Origin: Weeksellaceae bacterium TAE3-ERU29
GTDB lineage: Bacteria > Bacteroidota > Bacteroidia > Flavobacteriales > Weeksellaceae
DNA: 64,000 nt
Direction of reading: 5' to 3'
NCBI GenBank assembly: GCA_019218445.1
Contig: JAHUUM010000005.1
Coordinates: 1-64,000 of the forward strand
The notes under the pieces were generated by a model, which saw nothing but the letters and a program-made list of their open reading frames with translations, was not told where the DNA came from and made no database searches. The first letter of the stretch is position 1; the number at the start of each line of letters is the position of its first letter. Positions 52,341-61,971 of the stretch are shown here, one piece after another. The translations under genes were made by a program, and so were the position numbers.

Positions 52341-53490
52341 ACAACCCCGAAATAAATTCAGGGTAACAATTAGAACGTGTCATTCTGAACTCGTTTCAGA
52401 ATCTCATCTAATGAGAAAATAATCATTAAAACGTGATAAGTGAGTGCGACCCTGAAATAAATTCAGAGGGACAACCGAAATGTGCCATTCTGAACTTGTT
52501 TCAGAATCTCATCTGATAGGAAAATAAATATTAAAACATGATAAGCGAGTGCGACCCTGAAATGAATTCAGAGGGACAACCGAAATGTGTCATTCTGAAC
52601 TTGTTTCAGAATCTCATCAGGTAAGAAAATAATCATTAAAACGTGATAAGCGTGTGCGACCCTGAAATAAATTCAGGGTGACAATCAGGACGTGTTATTC
52701 TAAACTCATTTCAGAATCTCAGCTAATGAGAAAATAATCATTAAAACGTGATAAATGTGTGCTACCCTAAAATAAATTCAGAGGGACAACCGAAATGTGT
52801 CATTCTGAACTTGTTTCAGAATCTCATCAAATGAGGAAATAATCATTAAAACGTGATAAGTGAGTGCGACCCTGAAATGAATTCAGAGGGACAACCGAAA
52901 TGTGTCATTCTAAACTTGTTTCAGAATCTCATCAAATGAGAAAATAATCATTAAAACATGATAAGCGTGTGCGACCCTAAAATAAATTCAGGGTGACAAT
53001 TAGAGCGTGTCATTCTGAACTCGTTTCAGAATCTCATCTGATTAGAAAATAATCATTAAAACGTGATAAGCGTGTGCGACCCTGAAATAAATTCAGGGTA
53101 ACAATTAGAACGTGTTATTCTAAACTCATTTCAGAATCTCATCTAATGAGAAAATAATCATTAAAACGTGATAAACGTGTGCGACCCCGAAATAAATTCA
53201 GGGTAACAATTAGAGCGTGTCATGCTAAACTCTTTTCAGAATCTCATCTAATGAGAAAATAATCATTAAAACGTGATAAGCGTGTGAGACCCCGAAATGA
53301 ATTCAGAGGGACAACCGAAATGTGTCATTCTGAACTTGTTTCAGAATCTCATCAAATGAGGAAATAATCATTAAAACGTGATAAGTGAGTGCGACCCTGA
53401 AATAAATTCAGGGTGACAATCAGGACGTGTCATTCTGGACTTGTTTCAGAATCTCAGCTAATGAGAAAATAATCATTAAAACGTGATAGC
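52341..53490. repeat. eleven tandem 105-bp repeats, each with three hairpins
   Basis: The landmark GATAAG recurs at 52435, 52540, 52645 and every 105 bp without exception to 53485. Each unit holds CCCTGAA-5 nt-TTCAGGG, then ATTCTGAA/TTTCAGAAT arms, then TCTCAT-CTA-ATGAGA, and ends near TAATCATTAAAACGTGATAAG. Units fall into two types: A (CAGGGTGACAATTAG) and B (CAGAGGGACAACCGAAATG), in the order A B B A B B A A A B A. Stops occur in every frame, so it is not coding. It fills the gap between the convergent DUF2798 and mltG genes. Confidence 0.92.
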
Positions 53491-53555
53491 GTGTACAACC
53501 CTCTAATAAAAACTACTCTTGAGAAATTCACGGAAGTCAATTATCATATGCAACC

Positions 53556-54572
53556 TTAGTTTATATTATTTTCTTTTAGCCAATTTCTATATTTCTCTGC
53601 ATTTTTTAAATGTTCCGCATAACTATTGGTAAAATTATGATAACCGGGTCTGTCGGGGTCTGCACAAAAGAAAATATAATCGTGTTTTTCGGGTTTTAGT
53701 ACAGCATCTATTGCCGTGGTATTTGGTAAACAAATAGGTGCAGGTGGAAGTCCGTAATTTAGATAAGTATTATAAGCCGATAAAGTTTTTAAATGTTTAT
53801 GATACACTCTTTGCACTTTCTCGGTAAAGCCATGTTGTAATTTGTAAGCGTAAACAGAAGTTGGGTCAGCCTCTAATTTTCTACCTTGTTTTAAGCGATT
53901 TAAGTAAGCTCCGGCAACCATTGCTTGTTCGTCTGCTTTTGGCGATTCCATTTGAACAATAGATGCTAATGTGAAAACTTCTAATTCACTCATGCCGGAT
54001 TTTTTTAATAAATCTTTTCTTTCTTTGTTCCAAAATCTATCATGTTCTTTTATCATTCTATCCACGAACATTTTACCGTCTGTTAGCCAAAGAAAATTAT
54101 AAGTATCTGGAATAAAATATATTTTGACAGTTTCCATATCCAAGCCTTCTTCTTTAAATTTCGGATTTTCTAAAATCGCATTTGTAATAGAAGTAGAATC
54201 GGCAATTATATTTTTAGAAGCATCTCTTGCCAAATGAAAAATAGTAGGAGAATTAGGAATTCTCAATTTTATTTCTTCTTGTTTTCCGGTGATTAAATTA
54301 TTAACCAATTGCTCATTGGAAAACTCAGTTGATAATTTATATTTTCCTGCTTTTACATGTTTGTCATAATCTTTTGTTTGAGCGTAAGCATCAAATTTGT
54401 CTATATCACTCATATAAGGTTTTAGAGAGTCTAAAACCGCTTGATAAGTTGAGTTTTTCGGAATGTAAAGATACCCGTCTTCAGTTATAAGTTTACTTGA
54501 TTTATAAAAGTAACCGCAACTTTGCACCATAAAAATTACGGCAATCAGTAATAAAATATTTTTAATCTTCAT
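53556..54572 (-). CDS. mltG: endolytic peptidoglycan transglycosylase MltG
   Basis: 338 residues. Cleaves nascent glycan strands at the membrane. The N-terminus is a hydrophobic segment ending VQSCG, which could act as an anchor or lipobox. The YceG domain shows LASIVQMESPK (catalytic Glu in MES), AGAYLNRLKQGRKLEADPTSVYA, and NYGLPPAPICLP near the end. It starts directly after the dapF stop, so the two form an operon. Confidence 0.94.
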   Translation of the reverse strand: MKIKNILLLIAVIFMVQSCGYFYKSSKLITEDGYLYIPKNSTYQAVLDSLKPYMSDIDKFDAYAQTKDYDKHVKAGKYKLSTEFSNEQLVNNLITGKQEEIKLRIPNSPTIFHLARDASKNIIADSTSITNAILENPKFKEEGLDMETVKIYFIPDTYNFLWLTDGKMFVDRMIKEHDRFWNKERKDLLKKSGMSELEVFTLASIVQMESPKADEQAMVAGAYLNRLKQGRKLEADPTSVYAYKLQHGFTEKVQRVYHKHLKTLSAYNTYLNYGLPPAPICLPNTTAIDAVLKPEKHDYIFFCADPDRPGYHNFTNSYAEHLKNAEKYRNWLKENNIN

Positions 54573-55349
54573 TTATTTAATTTCAATTTCTCCTTCAAAT
54601 GATTTTTGAGCCGGTCCGATTAAAAAGACATCAGAATAAATCCCATTACTCTCATTAAATTCTACTTCTAAATTTCCGCCCAAAGCTTCTATAAAGACTT
54701 TATTTTTATTGGTTTTCCCTAAAGCGTTTAATGTAATGGCACACGCGGTAACACCTGTTCCGCACGATAAGGTTTCGTCTTCTACGCCACGTTCATAGGT
54801 TCTTACTTTTATTTTGTTATCATTTAATATTTCAACAAAATTTACATTGCTTCCTTCAGGGTATAAATCTGAGTATCTTATATTTGCTCCTTCTTTTTTA
54901 ACGTCAATTTCTGCTGTATTTTCTACAAAAACTACATGATGAGGTGAACCTGTATTTAAAAATGTATAATCTTTATTTTTATTGATAGTATCTACATCTA
55001 TCATTTGCAGTTTAATGTTATCTCCTGTAAATTCGGCAGAATGTAATCCGTCTATGGCATCAAACTCAATTGAATTTCCATTCGCTAAACCTAAATCTTG
55101 CAAAAATCGGGCAAAACATCTTCCACCATTTCCACACATGGTACTTTCGTTCCCGTCGGAGTTAAAATAACGCATACCATAGAGATTATCGGACTTTCTT
55201 AGAGTAATTAATCCGTCTGCTCCAATTCCGAATCTACGATTACAAAGAAATTCTATTATTTTTGTTTTGTAAGGAAAGACATTTTGTCGGTCATCAATCA
55301 TTACAAAATCATTTCCCGCTCCTTGATATTTATAAAAATGCAACTTCAT
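54573..55349 (-). CDS. dapF: diaminopimelate epimerase
   Basis: 258 residues. It converts LL- to meso-diaminopimelate for lysine and peptidoglycan synthesis. The two active-site cysteines are C72 (MCGNGGRC) and C196 (LSCGTGVTAC), and GAGNDFVMID opens the protein. First gene of the dapF-mltG pair, which joins precursor synthesis and glycan processing. Confidence 0.96.
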   Translation of the reverse strand: MKLHFYKYQGAGNDFVMIDDRQNVFPYKTKIIEFLCNRRFGIGADGLITLRKSDNLYGMRYFNSDGNESTMCGNGGRCFARFLQDLGLANGNSIEFDAIDGLHSAEFTGDNIKLQMIDVDTINKNKDYTFLNTGSPHHVVFVENTAEIDVKKEGANIRYSDLYPEGSNVNFVEILNDNKIKVRTYERGVEDETLSCGTGVTACAITLNALGKTNKNKVFIEALGGNLEVEFNESNGIYSDVFLIGPAQKSFEGEIEIK

Positions 55350-55535
55350 TTTGCGAAGATATAAATTTAGAAATTATATTTTTGAATAAAATTTGATTTA
55401 ACAGATTATTCTAAATAAATATGGTTGCTATATTCTCCTTATTGAAGATAATTTGTTAAAACACTTATTTAAATTTAAAATAATTCAATAAGTGTTAAAT
55501 CAGGTTAAACTTTCCTCAGTTTTTGCCGATGGTAC

Positions 55536-55543
55536 TAAATTTG
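55536..55543 (+). promoter_or_regulatory. -7 promoter element of htrA
   Basis: TAAATTTG, 37 bp before the ATG. A TTTG at 55522 is too close to serve as the -33 element. Confidence 0.45.
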
Positions 55544-55580
55544 ACTTTACAAAAACCAAAGAAGGAAAAATTTTTTAATC

Positions 55581-57152
55581 ATGAAAAATATATTAAAATA
55601 TGCTTTAGTAGGTGTTGTGAGTGCAGGTACTACTTACGGACTTATAGAATACTCACAAACAAGTAATCCATTTCAAAATGGATCATCTATCGTAACACAA
55701 GCGGATGATAGTAATAAAGACGGACATTTTGCTACTTACGACTACGTTTCTAACGGAACTGTAATGCCTGATTTTACTAAGGCAGCAGAAAGTTCTGTAA
55801 ATGCTGTGGTGAGTATTACAAATTTTGGAGATGCTGCGGAAATGAGAAGAGGTCGCCAACAAGGTGCTTCTCCATTTGATTTCTTTAACGATCCATTTTT
55901 TGATCAGTTTTTTGGACCGCAAAGACCGGATAGAGGAAATAGGCCAGGTCAAAATAAAAAACAAGATACAGATAATGACCCTATTCCAATGGGAGCTGGT
56001 TCTGGTGTAATTGTTTCTGCTGACGGATATATTGTCACAAATAATCACGTGATAAAAGATGCTACTAAATTAGAAGTTACATTAAATAATAAGCAAACTT
56101 ATACCGCAAAATTAATTGGTACAGACCCTAATACAGATTTAGCGTTATTAAAAATAGATGAAGATAATTTGCCTTTCTTATCTTTTTATAATTCAGATAA
56201 TTTAAAAGTAGGAGAGTGGGTATTGGCAGTTGGTAATCCTTTTTCATTAAACTCTACTGTTACAGCAGGTATTGTAAGTGCCAAAGGAAGAGGTATAGAT
56301 ATTTTGAGTAGAAATAGCGATCACCCAATAGAATCATTTATTCAAACAGATGCGGCTATTAATCCCGGAAACTCTGGTGGTGCTTTAATTAATACAAATG
56401 GTCATTTAGTAGGAATTAATACTGCTATTCTTTCGCAAACAGGTTCTTATGCCGGTTATGGTTTTGCTATTCCATCTAACTTAGTGAAGAAAGTAATTAA
56501 TGATATCAAGAATTACGGAATGGTACAACGAGGATACATTGGTATTCAAGGATTTGATTTATCTGATGACTTAAGAGTAAAAGCTTATAATAAAGATAAA
56601 GGAACAAACTTAAAATCAGGTAGAGGTATTTATGTGACAGATGTAGCACCTGAAGGTGGAGCTATAGAAGCAGGAATAGAAGTGGGTGACATCATTACTA
56701 AAATTGACGGAGAAGATATAAGCACATTCTCTACACTTTCTTTTGCTGTGGGTAGAAAAAATCCGGGAGATAAAGTAAATGTTGAAGTCGTAAGAGACGG
56801 GAAAAAGAGAAACTATGATGTAGTTTTAAGAGATTTAAAAGGGAATGCTAAAATTAGATCTAAAGAAGATTTAAGTGTTACGGAAAGATTAGGTGTTAGT
56901 CTTAAACCTCTTACCGATAAACAAAAAGTACGTTACGGAATCAACAGTGGCGTAGTGGTGACAGGCTTACAAAACAACAGCCAGTTTGCTAAAATAGGAA
57001 TTAACGAAGGTTATATAATCCTAAAAATTAACGGTAAAGAAGTAAACAGCGAAAAAGATATAAATAAAATATTGAAAAATTATAAAGGAAATGTATCTGT
57101 AAACTTTGTAGATAGATACGGTAGAATATATACGCAAGGATTTGCTCTATAA
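55581..57152 (+). CDS. periplasmic serine protease of the HtrA/DegP family
   Basis: 523 residues. An N-terminal hydrophobic segment (MKNILKYALVGVVSAGTTYG) exports or anchors it. The trypsin-like domain has the triad H156 (NNHVIKDA), D186 (TDLALLKI) and S265 (NPGNSGGAL). A Gly-Arg-rich loop near 88-130 matches the LA-loop of DegP types. Two PDZ domains follow (about 310-405 and 425-520). It handles misfolded envelope proteins. It stands alone with its own promoter and a terminator after it. Confidence 0.95.
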   Translation: MKNILKYALVGVVSAGTTYGLIEYSQTSNPFQNGSSIVTQADDSNKDGHFATYDYVSNGTVMPDFTKAAESSVNAVVSITNFGDAAEMRRGRQQGASPFDFFNDPFFDQFFGPQRPDRGNRPGQNKKQDTDNDPIPMGAGSGVIVSADGYIVTNNHVIKDATKLEVTLNNKQTYTAKLIGTDPNTDLALLKIDEDNLPFLSFYNSDNLKVGEWVLAVGNPFSLNSTVTAGIVSAKGRGIDILSRNSDHPIESFIQTDAAINPGNSGGALINTNGHLVGINTAILSQTGSYAGYGFAIPSNLVKKVINDIKNYGMVQRGYIGIQGFDLSDDLRVKAYNKDKGTNLKSGRGIYVTDVAPEGGAIEAGIEVGDIITKIDGEDISTFSTLSFAVGRKNPGDKVNVEVVRDGKKRNYDVVLRDLKGNAKIRSKEDLSVTERLGVSLKPLTDKQKVRYGINSGVVVTGLQNNSQFAKIGINEGYIILKINGKEVNSEKDINKILKNYKGNVSVNFVDRYGRIYTQGFAL

Positions 57153-57185
57153 TTAAAATCCCATATTTATTTTATTTATAAAAGG

Positions 57186-57220
57186 AAGCCGTCTCAAAAT
57201 TTATTGAAACGGCTTTTTTT
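57186..57220 (+). terminator. intrinsic terminator after htrA
   Basis: A 12-bp stem AAGCCGTCTCAA/TTGAAACGGCTT with one mismatch, followed by a T-tract. Confidence 0.8.
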
Positions 57221-57243
57221 ATTAATTTCTGCTCAATATCCCC

Positions 57244-57552
57244 TTATGGAAGATTGTCAAAATCCTTGCTATAGAAAACTAACTTTCTACGTAAATCCTC
57301 TAATTCAGATTTCATTTTATTCATTCTTTGTAGCATATGTCTCATAGCATCAATTCCTTCAAGATTAATTCCTAAATCATAATGCCAACGACTGAACATT
57401 TCTAATTCCGGAATTATTTCCTCTTCTACAAAAGGTTCATCATCAATGATTTCTATTTTTAAAATTCCCTCTTCACTTAAATTTGTAATGAAAGAATCTT
57501 CTATTTTTGTATAAGTACAAAACTCTTTTATTTTGATATAATTGGGGTTCAT
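57244..57552 (-). CDS. cbpM: chaperone modulator CbpM
   Basis: 102 residues. A MerR-like N-terminal helix-turn-helix fold (IKEFCTYTKIEDSFITNLSEEGIL) and a C-terminal helix with LRRKL. The segment FSRWHYDLGINLEGIDAMRHML is typical of CbpM, which binds the J-domain of CbpA and restrains it. It starts 2 bp after cbpA, so it is the second gene of the operon. Confidence 0.88.
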   Translation of the reverse strand: MNPNYIKIKEFCTYTKIEDSFITNLSEEGILKIEIIDDEPFVEEEIIPELEMFSRWHYDLGINLEGIDAMRHMLQRMNKMKSELEDLRRKLVFYSKDFDNLP

Positions 57553-57554
57553 GA

Positions 57555-58496
57555 TTATTTTATTTTAGCCAGTTCTTCAAATAGTTTTCTTTGTTTATCA
57601 TTCAGATTTTTAGGAATTTCTATATTATAAGTAACATATAAGTTTCCAAATTCTCCGTCTTTTTTATACTTAGGATAACCTTTGTTACTAAGTTTTACTT
57701 TTGTTCCGTTCTGTGTTCCCGGTTTTACTTTTAGTTTTACTTCCCCGTCAAAAGTTTTTAAATTAATTTCTCCTCCCAGAACAGCAGTGTATAAATCAAT
57801 GGTTTCTGTTTTATATAAATTATCCTCTTTTCGAAGAAAAACAGCATCCGGTAAAATATTAAAGGTTATATATAAATCTCCTTTTGGTCCACCGTTTACG
57901 CCATCACCTCCGTAGCCTTTCAATTTAATTTTCTGTCCGTCTGATACTCCTGCCGGAATAGTAATACGAATGGTTTTTCCGTTAATATTTAATTCTTTTT
58001 TATGGGTATGATAAGCATCTTTTAAAGATAGACTTAACTCTGCATTAAAATCCTGACCTTTAAATTTTCTTTTTTGAGATTGAGATCTAAATCCTCCACC
58101 ACCAGAGCCACCAAATAAATCGCTAAAGAAATCAGAAAAACGATCCTCATCGTAGTTTCCTGAATATTGCTCGTTCCATGCTTGTTGTCCGCCGCCAAAA
58201 GGATTTCCACCTCCGTAGCTTCTTCCTGCATTTTGTTTTTGCTGAGCTTTCATTTTCTCTATTTCTTCGGCATGTTTCCAGTTTTCACCATATTCGTCGT
58301 ATTTTTTACGTTTTTCGGGGTCACTTAAAACTTCATTAGCTTCATTTATTTGTTGAAACTTTTCTTGTGCTTTTTTATCGTCCGGATTTAAATCCGGATG
58401 ATATTTTCTTGCTAATTTACGATATGCTTTTTTTATATCTTTATCTGAGGCAGACTTGTTTAAGCCTAAAATTTTATAATAATCTATAAATGCCAT
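57555..58496 (-). CDS. cbpA: DnaJ-like co-chaperone CbpA
   Basis: 313 residues from the ATG at 58496 ([12 protein letters not shown]), preferred over 58505 because J-domains begin this way. The J-domain (1-70) has the HPD motif in KYHPDLNP. A Gly/Phe-rich region (about 95-150) follows, then the two-part C-terminal substrate domain. There is no CxxCxGxG zinc region, so it is a type II co-chaperone like CbpA. It stimulates DnaK. It is paired with cbpM. Confidence 0.92.
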   Translation of the reverse strand: MAFIDYYKILGLNKSASDKDIKKAYRKLARKYHPDLNPDDKKAQEKFQQINEANEVLSDPEKRKKYDEYGENWKHAEEIEKMKAQQKQNAGRSYGGGNPFGGGQQAWNEQYSGNYDEDRFSDFFSDLFGGSGGGGFRSQSQKRKFKGQDFNAELSLSLKDAYHTHKKELNINGKTIRITIPAGVSDGQKIKLKGYGGDGVNGGPKGDLYITFNILPDAVFLRKEDNLYKTETIDLYTAVLGGEINLKTFDGEVKLKVKPGTQNGTKVKLSNKGYPKYKKDGEFGNLYVTYNIEIPKNLNDKQRKLFEELAKIK

Positions 58497-58577
58497 TTTG
58501 TACAATTTTGAGTAGTTAAAGGTACTAACTTTTCTTGAAAAAATCGAAGTAAAAAATAAAGGTTTTCTATATAAAAT

Positions 58578-58615
58578 AATAAATCCGATAACTTATTTAA
58601 GCTACCGGACTTATT
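58578..58615 (-). terminator. terminator of the PhnA-like gene
   Basis: An almost continuous 18-bp dyad (AATAAATCCGATAACTTA against TAAGCTACCGGACTTATT). Its three mismatches on the plus strand become G-U pairs in minus-strand RNA, so it acts on the PhnA side. Confidence 0.7.
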
Positions 58616-58638
58616 TTAATGATTTAAAATCTTTTAAA

Positions 58639-58980
58639 TTATGCTTTTTTCACGAATTCAGATTTTAGTCCCATAGAACCAAATCCATCAATTTTACAAT
58701 CTATATTATGATCGCCATCAGTAAGACGAATATTTTTAACTTTTGTACCGGCTTTTATCGGTTTAGATGCTCCTTTTACCGGTAAATCTTTTACAACAAC
58801 TACAGAATCTCCGTCTTGTAGTTCGTTTCCATTAGCATCAAATACTTTACCCTCTTGTTCTTCTTTTGCGGCTAACTCTTCCGGATTCCATTCGTAGAAA
58901 CACTGAGAACATACCATTAATGGTCCGTTTTCGTAAGTGTATTCTGAATCACATTTTGGGCATTTTACTAAATCACTCAT
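58639..58980 (-). CDS. PhnA/YjdM-type zinc-ribbon protein
   Basis: 113 residues. The N-terminus has a zinc ribbon ([21 protein letters not shown]), followed by the compact PhnA domain ([42 protein letters not shown]). The family was once linked to phosphonate use, but the true role of this short form is unknown. It has its own -7 element and terminator. Confidence 0.9.
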   Translation of the reverse strand: MSDLVKCPKCDSEYTYENGPLMVCSQCFYEWNPEELAAKEEQEGKVFDANGNELQDGDSVVVVKDLPVKGASKPIKAGTKVKNIRLTDGDHNIDCKIDGFGSMGLKSEFVKKA

Positions 58981-59000
58981 GTCTTTTTATTTTATTTTGG

Positions 59001-59009
59001 GCAAATATA
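59001..59009 (-). promoter_or_regulatory. -7 promoter element of the PhnA-like gene
   Basis: Minus-strand TATATTTGC, 20 bp before the start codon. Confidence 0.5.
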
Positions 59010-59078
59010 AGTTTATTTTTAAAAATAGATTAATTGCTATTCGTGTTATTATAATTAGTTAGCTTTAAAAAATCAAGG

Positions 59079-60650
59079 TTATAAATAGATATTTACTTTC
59101 TCATCCGGTAATGGAACTGGTTTTCCGTCTTTTTTAGAAGTAGGGATTTGAGCCTTTCTTTCTCTTAAAATATCAGAAAGATGCTTAGCCATTTCTTTTG
59201 CCTTTGCAGGGTTTTGTTTTATAATATTATTTTGTTCTTGTATATCTGCTTTTATGTTGTATAATTCAGCCGGGCGATCATCATAAAAGTAAATAAATTT
59301 ATAATCTCCTTCTCTTAGAGCTGTATAGAAATTAATTCCGTCACCGCTTATTCCCCAGTTATTAGGATAGTTCCAAACTAAAGGACGATTAGGGTTTTCA
59401 GCTTTTTTACCTTTTAAAACAGGAACAAAACTAACTCCATCAATAGTTTGGCTTTGCTGACCTTTAGGAACGGCATTTGCCATTTCTAAAATGGTTGAAT
59501 AAAAATCTTCTATTATTACATTTTCATCAGTTTTAGTATTTGGTTTAGTTACTCCCGGCCATTTAACAATCATTGGCTCACGAATTCCACCTTCATAAAT
59601 TGCACCTTTTCCTGCTCTTAAAGGTAAATTATGCGTTCCTATGCCTCCCGCTCTGGTATGAGCTGTTAATCCACCGTTATCAGACATGAAAAGTATAATT
59701 GTATTCTTATCTAAATTATTTTCTTCAAGATAATCCATGATGTCACCTAAACTCTTATCCATTCCTTCTAAAAGTGTCGCATAAGCAGCTTCTACATCTT
59801 CTAATCCTGCTGCTTTGTATTTGTCTAAAAACCTTTTATCCGGCATAATTGGAGTATGCACCGCATAATGAGCAAAATTTAAAAAGAATGGTTTATTTTC
59901 TTTTACCGATTTTTCTATCTCTTTTTTAGCTTCTAAAGTTAATGCTTCTGTTAAAAATGTATCACTTTGATAATAAGGTTGTAAATCCGGAACATTAGAT
60001 ACGTATTTATCTTTACGTTGGTCCGCATAATTATCCTCTCCATAATAACTTGCCGGTTGTCCCGCAGCGTGTCCTGCTACATTAACATCAAAGCCTAAGT
60101 TACGAGGATTTGCTCCGGAAGTTCCATAGGCTCCAAAATGGGCTTTTCCTACATGGATGGTTTTGTATCCGTTATCGTGTAATACTTTTGGCAATGGTTG
60201 TGGAACGTATACAGAGTTTTGATATTGACTGTCCATTATCATTCCGTTTAAATTCCAATTAGGCTCTTCTAAAGAACTATCATTCTCGGTAGGATTTGTA
60301 TCCTTAAACATAGTCCAATTGGTAACTTTATGGCGTGCAGCGTTCATTCCACTTAATAAACTGACTCTGGATGGCGTAGAAACGGCACAAGCATACGCAT
60401 TTGTAAACATCATTCCTTCCTGAGCTAATCGCTCCATGTTAGGCGTATGATACTTTTTATTAAGTTTTGTTATCTTTTCCCAGAAAGGTAAAGATGTGTC
60501 TTGCCAACCCATATCATCTACCAAAAAAACAATGATGTTTGGCTTGTCTGATTTCTTTTGATGATATTTTACTTTTTGTGCTTTATCAAATGTATTACAA
60601 CTTGAAAATATAGTCGTAGCTATTGCTGCTGAAAGATAACGTAATTTCAT
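59079..60650 (-). CDS. exported Ser-type sulfatase
   Basis: 523 residues. Signal sequence with lipobox (IFSSC, Cys18). The alkaline-phosphatase-like fold has the metal Asp pair in FLVDDMG. The formylglycine signature is S91-T-P-S-R (AVSTPSRVSLLSG), so the residue converted is Ser, not Cys. Further conserved parts are HVGKAHFGA, LFMSDNGG, and the C-terminal substrate sub-domain. It would remove sulfate esters from glycans or other molecules; no glycoside hydrolases are adjacent, so the substrate is open. A Ser-type enzyme needs a radical-SAM maturase (anSME), not seen in this window. Confidence 0.92.
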   Translation of the reverse strand: MKLRYLSAAIATTIFSSCNTFDKAQKVKYHQKKSDKPNIIVFLVDDMGWQDTSLPFWEKITKLNKKYHTPNMERLAQEGMMFTNAYACAVSTPSRVSLLSGMNAARHKVTNWTMFKDTNPTENDSSLEEPNWNLNGMIMDSQYQNSVYVPQPLPKVLHDNGYKTIHVGKAHFGAYGTSGANPRNLGFDVNVAGHAAGQPASYYGEDNYADQRKDKYVSNVPDLQPYYQSDTFLTEALTLEAKKEIEKSVKENKPFFLNFAHYAVHTPIMPDKRFLDKYKAAGLEDVEAAYATLLEGMDKSLGDIMDYLEENNLDKNTIILFMSDNGGLTAHTRAGGIGTHNLPLRAGKGAIYEGGIREPMIVKWPGVTKPNTKTDENVIIEDFYSTILEMANAVPKGQQSQTIDGVSFVPVLKGKKAENPNRPLVWNYPNNWGISGDGINFYTALREGDYKFIYFYDDRPAELYNIKADIQEQNNIIKQNPAKAKEMAKHLSDILRERKAQIPTSKKDGKPVPLPDEKVNIYL

Positions 60651-60755
60651 GGTCTAATCATTTAGATAATAAAGTTAAGGAAATATTACCTTTTGTTCAA
60701 AAGATATAAGCTAATTTAATTACACTTTAGATTAGTAATAAATATTTTAGTATTC

Positions 60756-60763
60756 TATCTTTG
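60756..60763 (+). promoter_or_regulatory. -7 promoter element of the glycosyltransferase cassette
   Basis: TATCTTTG followed by CA, an exact TAnnTTTG match, 26 bp before the ATG at 60790. Confidence 0.5.
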
Positions 60764-60789
60764 CAAAAGAGATATTTTTAATTTTTATT

Positions 60790-61971
60790 ATGTTCAAAAA
60801 ATTATTCAATAATTATAAGATAATAACCATTTTATGGTTTATCGCAGCAATTGTTCCCGTATTTTTAAAATATTTTAAATCCGGAGTTAATAATTATTGG
60901 ATATTTAAGGGAGTTTTTTGGCATACCTTTCATCAGTTACCTTTATACATTCCGTATCCTGAAGAATATTCTGATGTAAATCATTACGGAGTTTTTTTCA
61001 GTGCTATTATTGCACCGTTTGCCATTCTCCCCGATTTTTTAGGAGTAACACTTTGGGTGCTTTTCAATGCTTTTATTTTATATGTAGTTCTCAGAAAACT
61101 ACCGCTGAAAATGAAGCCTATCATTATTATAATGCTTATCTCGGTGCATGAACTATACGGGGCATCGGATATGCAACAATTCAATACCGGGATAGTAGCT
61201 TTGATTGTTCTTACTTACATTCTCATCGAAAGGGGAAAAGAACAATGGGGAACGCTCTCAATTGTTACAGGGTTTCTTACAAAAATATACGGAATTGTAG
61301 GGCTGGCCTTTTTTCCGTTCAGTAAAAATAAAATTCGATTTATTTGGTCGGGCTTATTGTGGTTAGCGGTTTGTTTTGCTTTGCCTATGCTATATTCTTC
61401 ACCGGAATATGTAATCTCTCAATACCAAGATTGGATACATAATATCTCGGAAAAAAATGGGGAGAATCTTTTTTCAATATATCAAAATATCTCTTTAATC
61501 GGGTTTCTGTTTAAAACCGGAATTTATAAAGGAAACACCATTTGGATTATTCTTTGCGGAGCGATTTTATTTGCTCTCCCCTATTTGAGATTTTCGCAGT
61601 ATAAATATCCTTTGTTCAGATTACAATTTCTATCCTCTGTTTTATTATTTTTGGTTTTATTTAGTTCAGGAAGTGAGTCCAGCACCTATATTGTGGCTTA
61701 TATCGGAATAGGAATTTGGTATGTAACTTCACCCAACCCGTATCCTAAATGGAAAAACGTACTTTTAATTTTAGCCATTTTGGCATCATTATCAATTACG
61801 GATTTAGTCCCCAAATATATTAAACACACTTATGTAGTAGCGTATTCTTTGAGAGCCATTCCTCCATTTTTAATATGGATTTCTCTTATTTTAGAAATGT
61901 ATTTTCTTGATTACAAAGACAGAAAGAATATTTTATTGACAAATAAAAATCAATCATTTGGAAAAATTTAG
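60790..61971 (+). CDS. GT-C membrane glycosyltransferase, GT87-like
   Basis: 393 residues with about ten membrane helices. The first periplasmic loop contains the acidic segment PEEYSDVNHYG, as in GT-C enzymes that use polyprenyl-phosphate sugars as donors. The GT87/DUF2029 family includes mycobacterial mannosyltransferases. Its 3' end overlaps the GT2 gene by 14 bp, so the cassette is translationally coupled. I infer that it moves a sugar made by the next two proteins onto lipid A, another glycolipid or a protein at the outer face of the inner membrane; the acceptor is unknown. Confidence 0.85.
   Translation: MFKKLFNNYKIITILWFIAAIVPVFLKYFKSGVNNYWIFKGVFWHTFHQLPLYIPYPEEYSDVNHYGVFFSAIIAPFAILPDFLGVTLWVLFNAFILYVVLRKLPLKMKPIIIIMLISVHELYGASDMQQFNTGIVALIVLTYILIERGKEQWGTLSIVTGFLTKIYGIVGLAFFPFSKNKIRFIWSGLLWLAVCFALPMLYSSPEYVISQYQDWIHNISEKNGENLFSIYQNISLIGFLFKTGIYKGNTIWIILCGAILFALPYLRFSQYKYPLFRLQFLSSVLLFLVLFSSGSESSTYIVAYIGIGIWYVTSPNPYPKWKNVLLILAILASLSITDLVPKYIKHTYVVAYSLRAIPPFLIWISLILEMYFLDYKDRKNILLTNKNQSFGKI

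Noticed and set aside
52341-53490. CRISPR array
   Set aside because: The whole 105-bp unit repeats; there are no unique spacers and no cas genes nearby.
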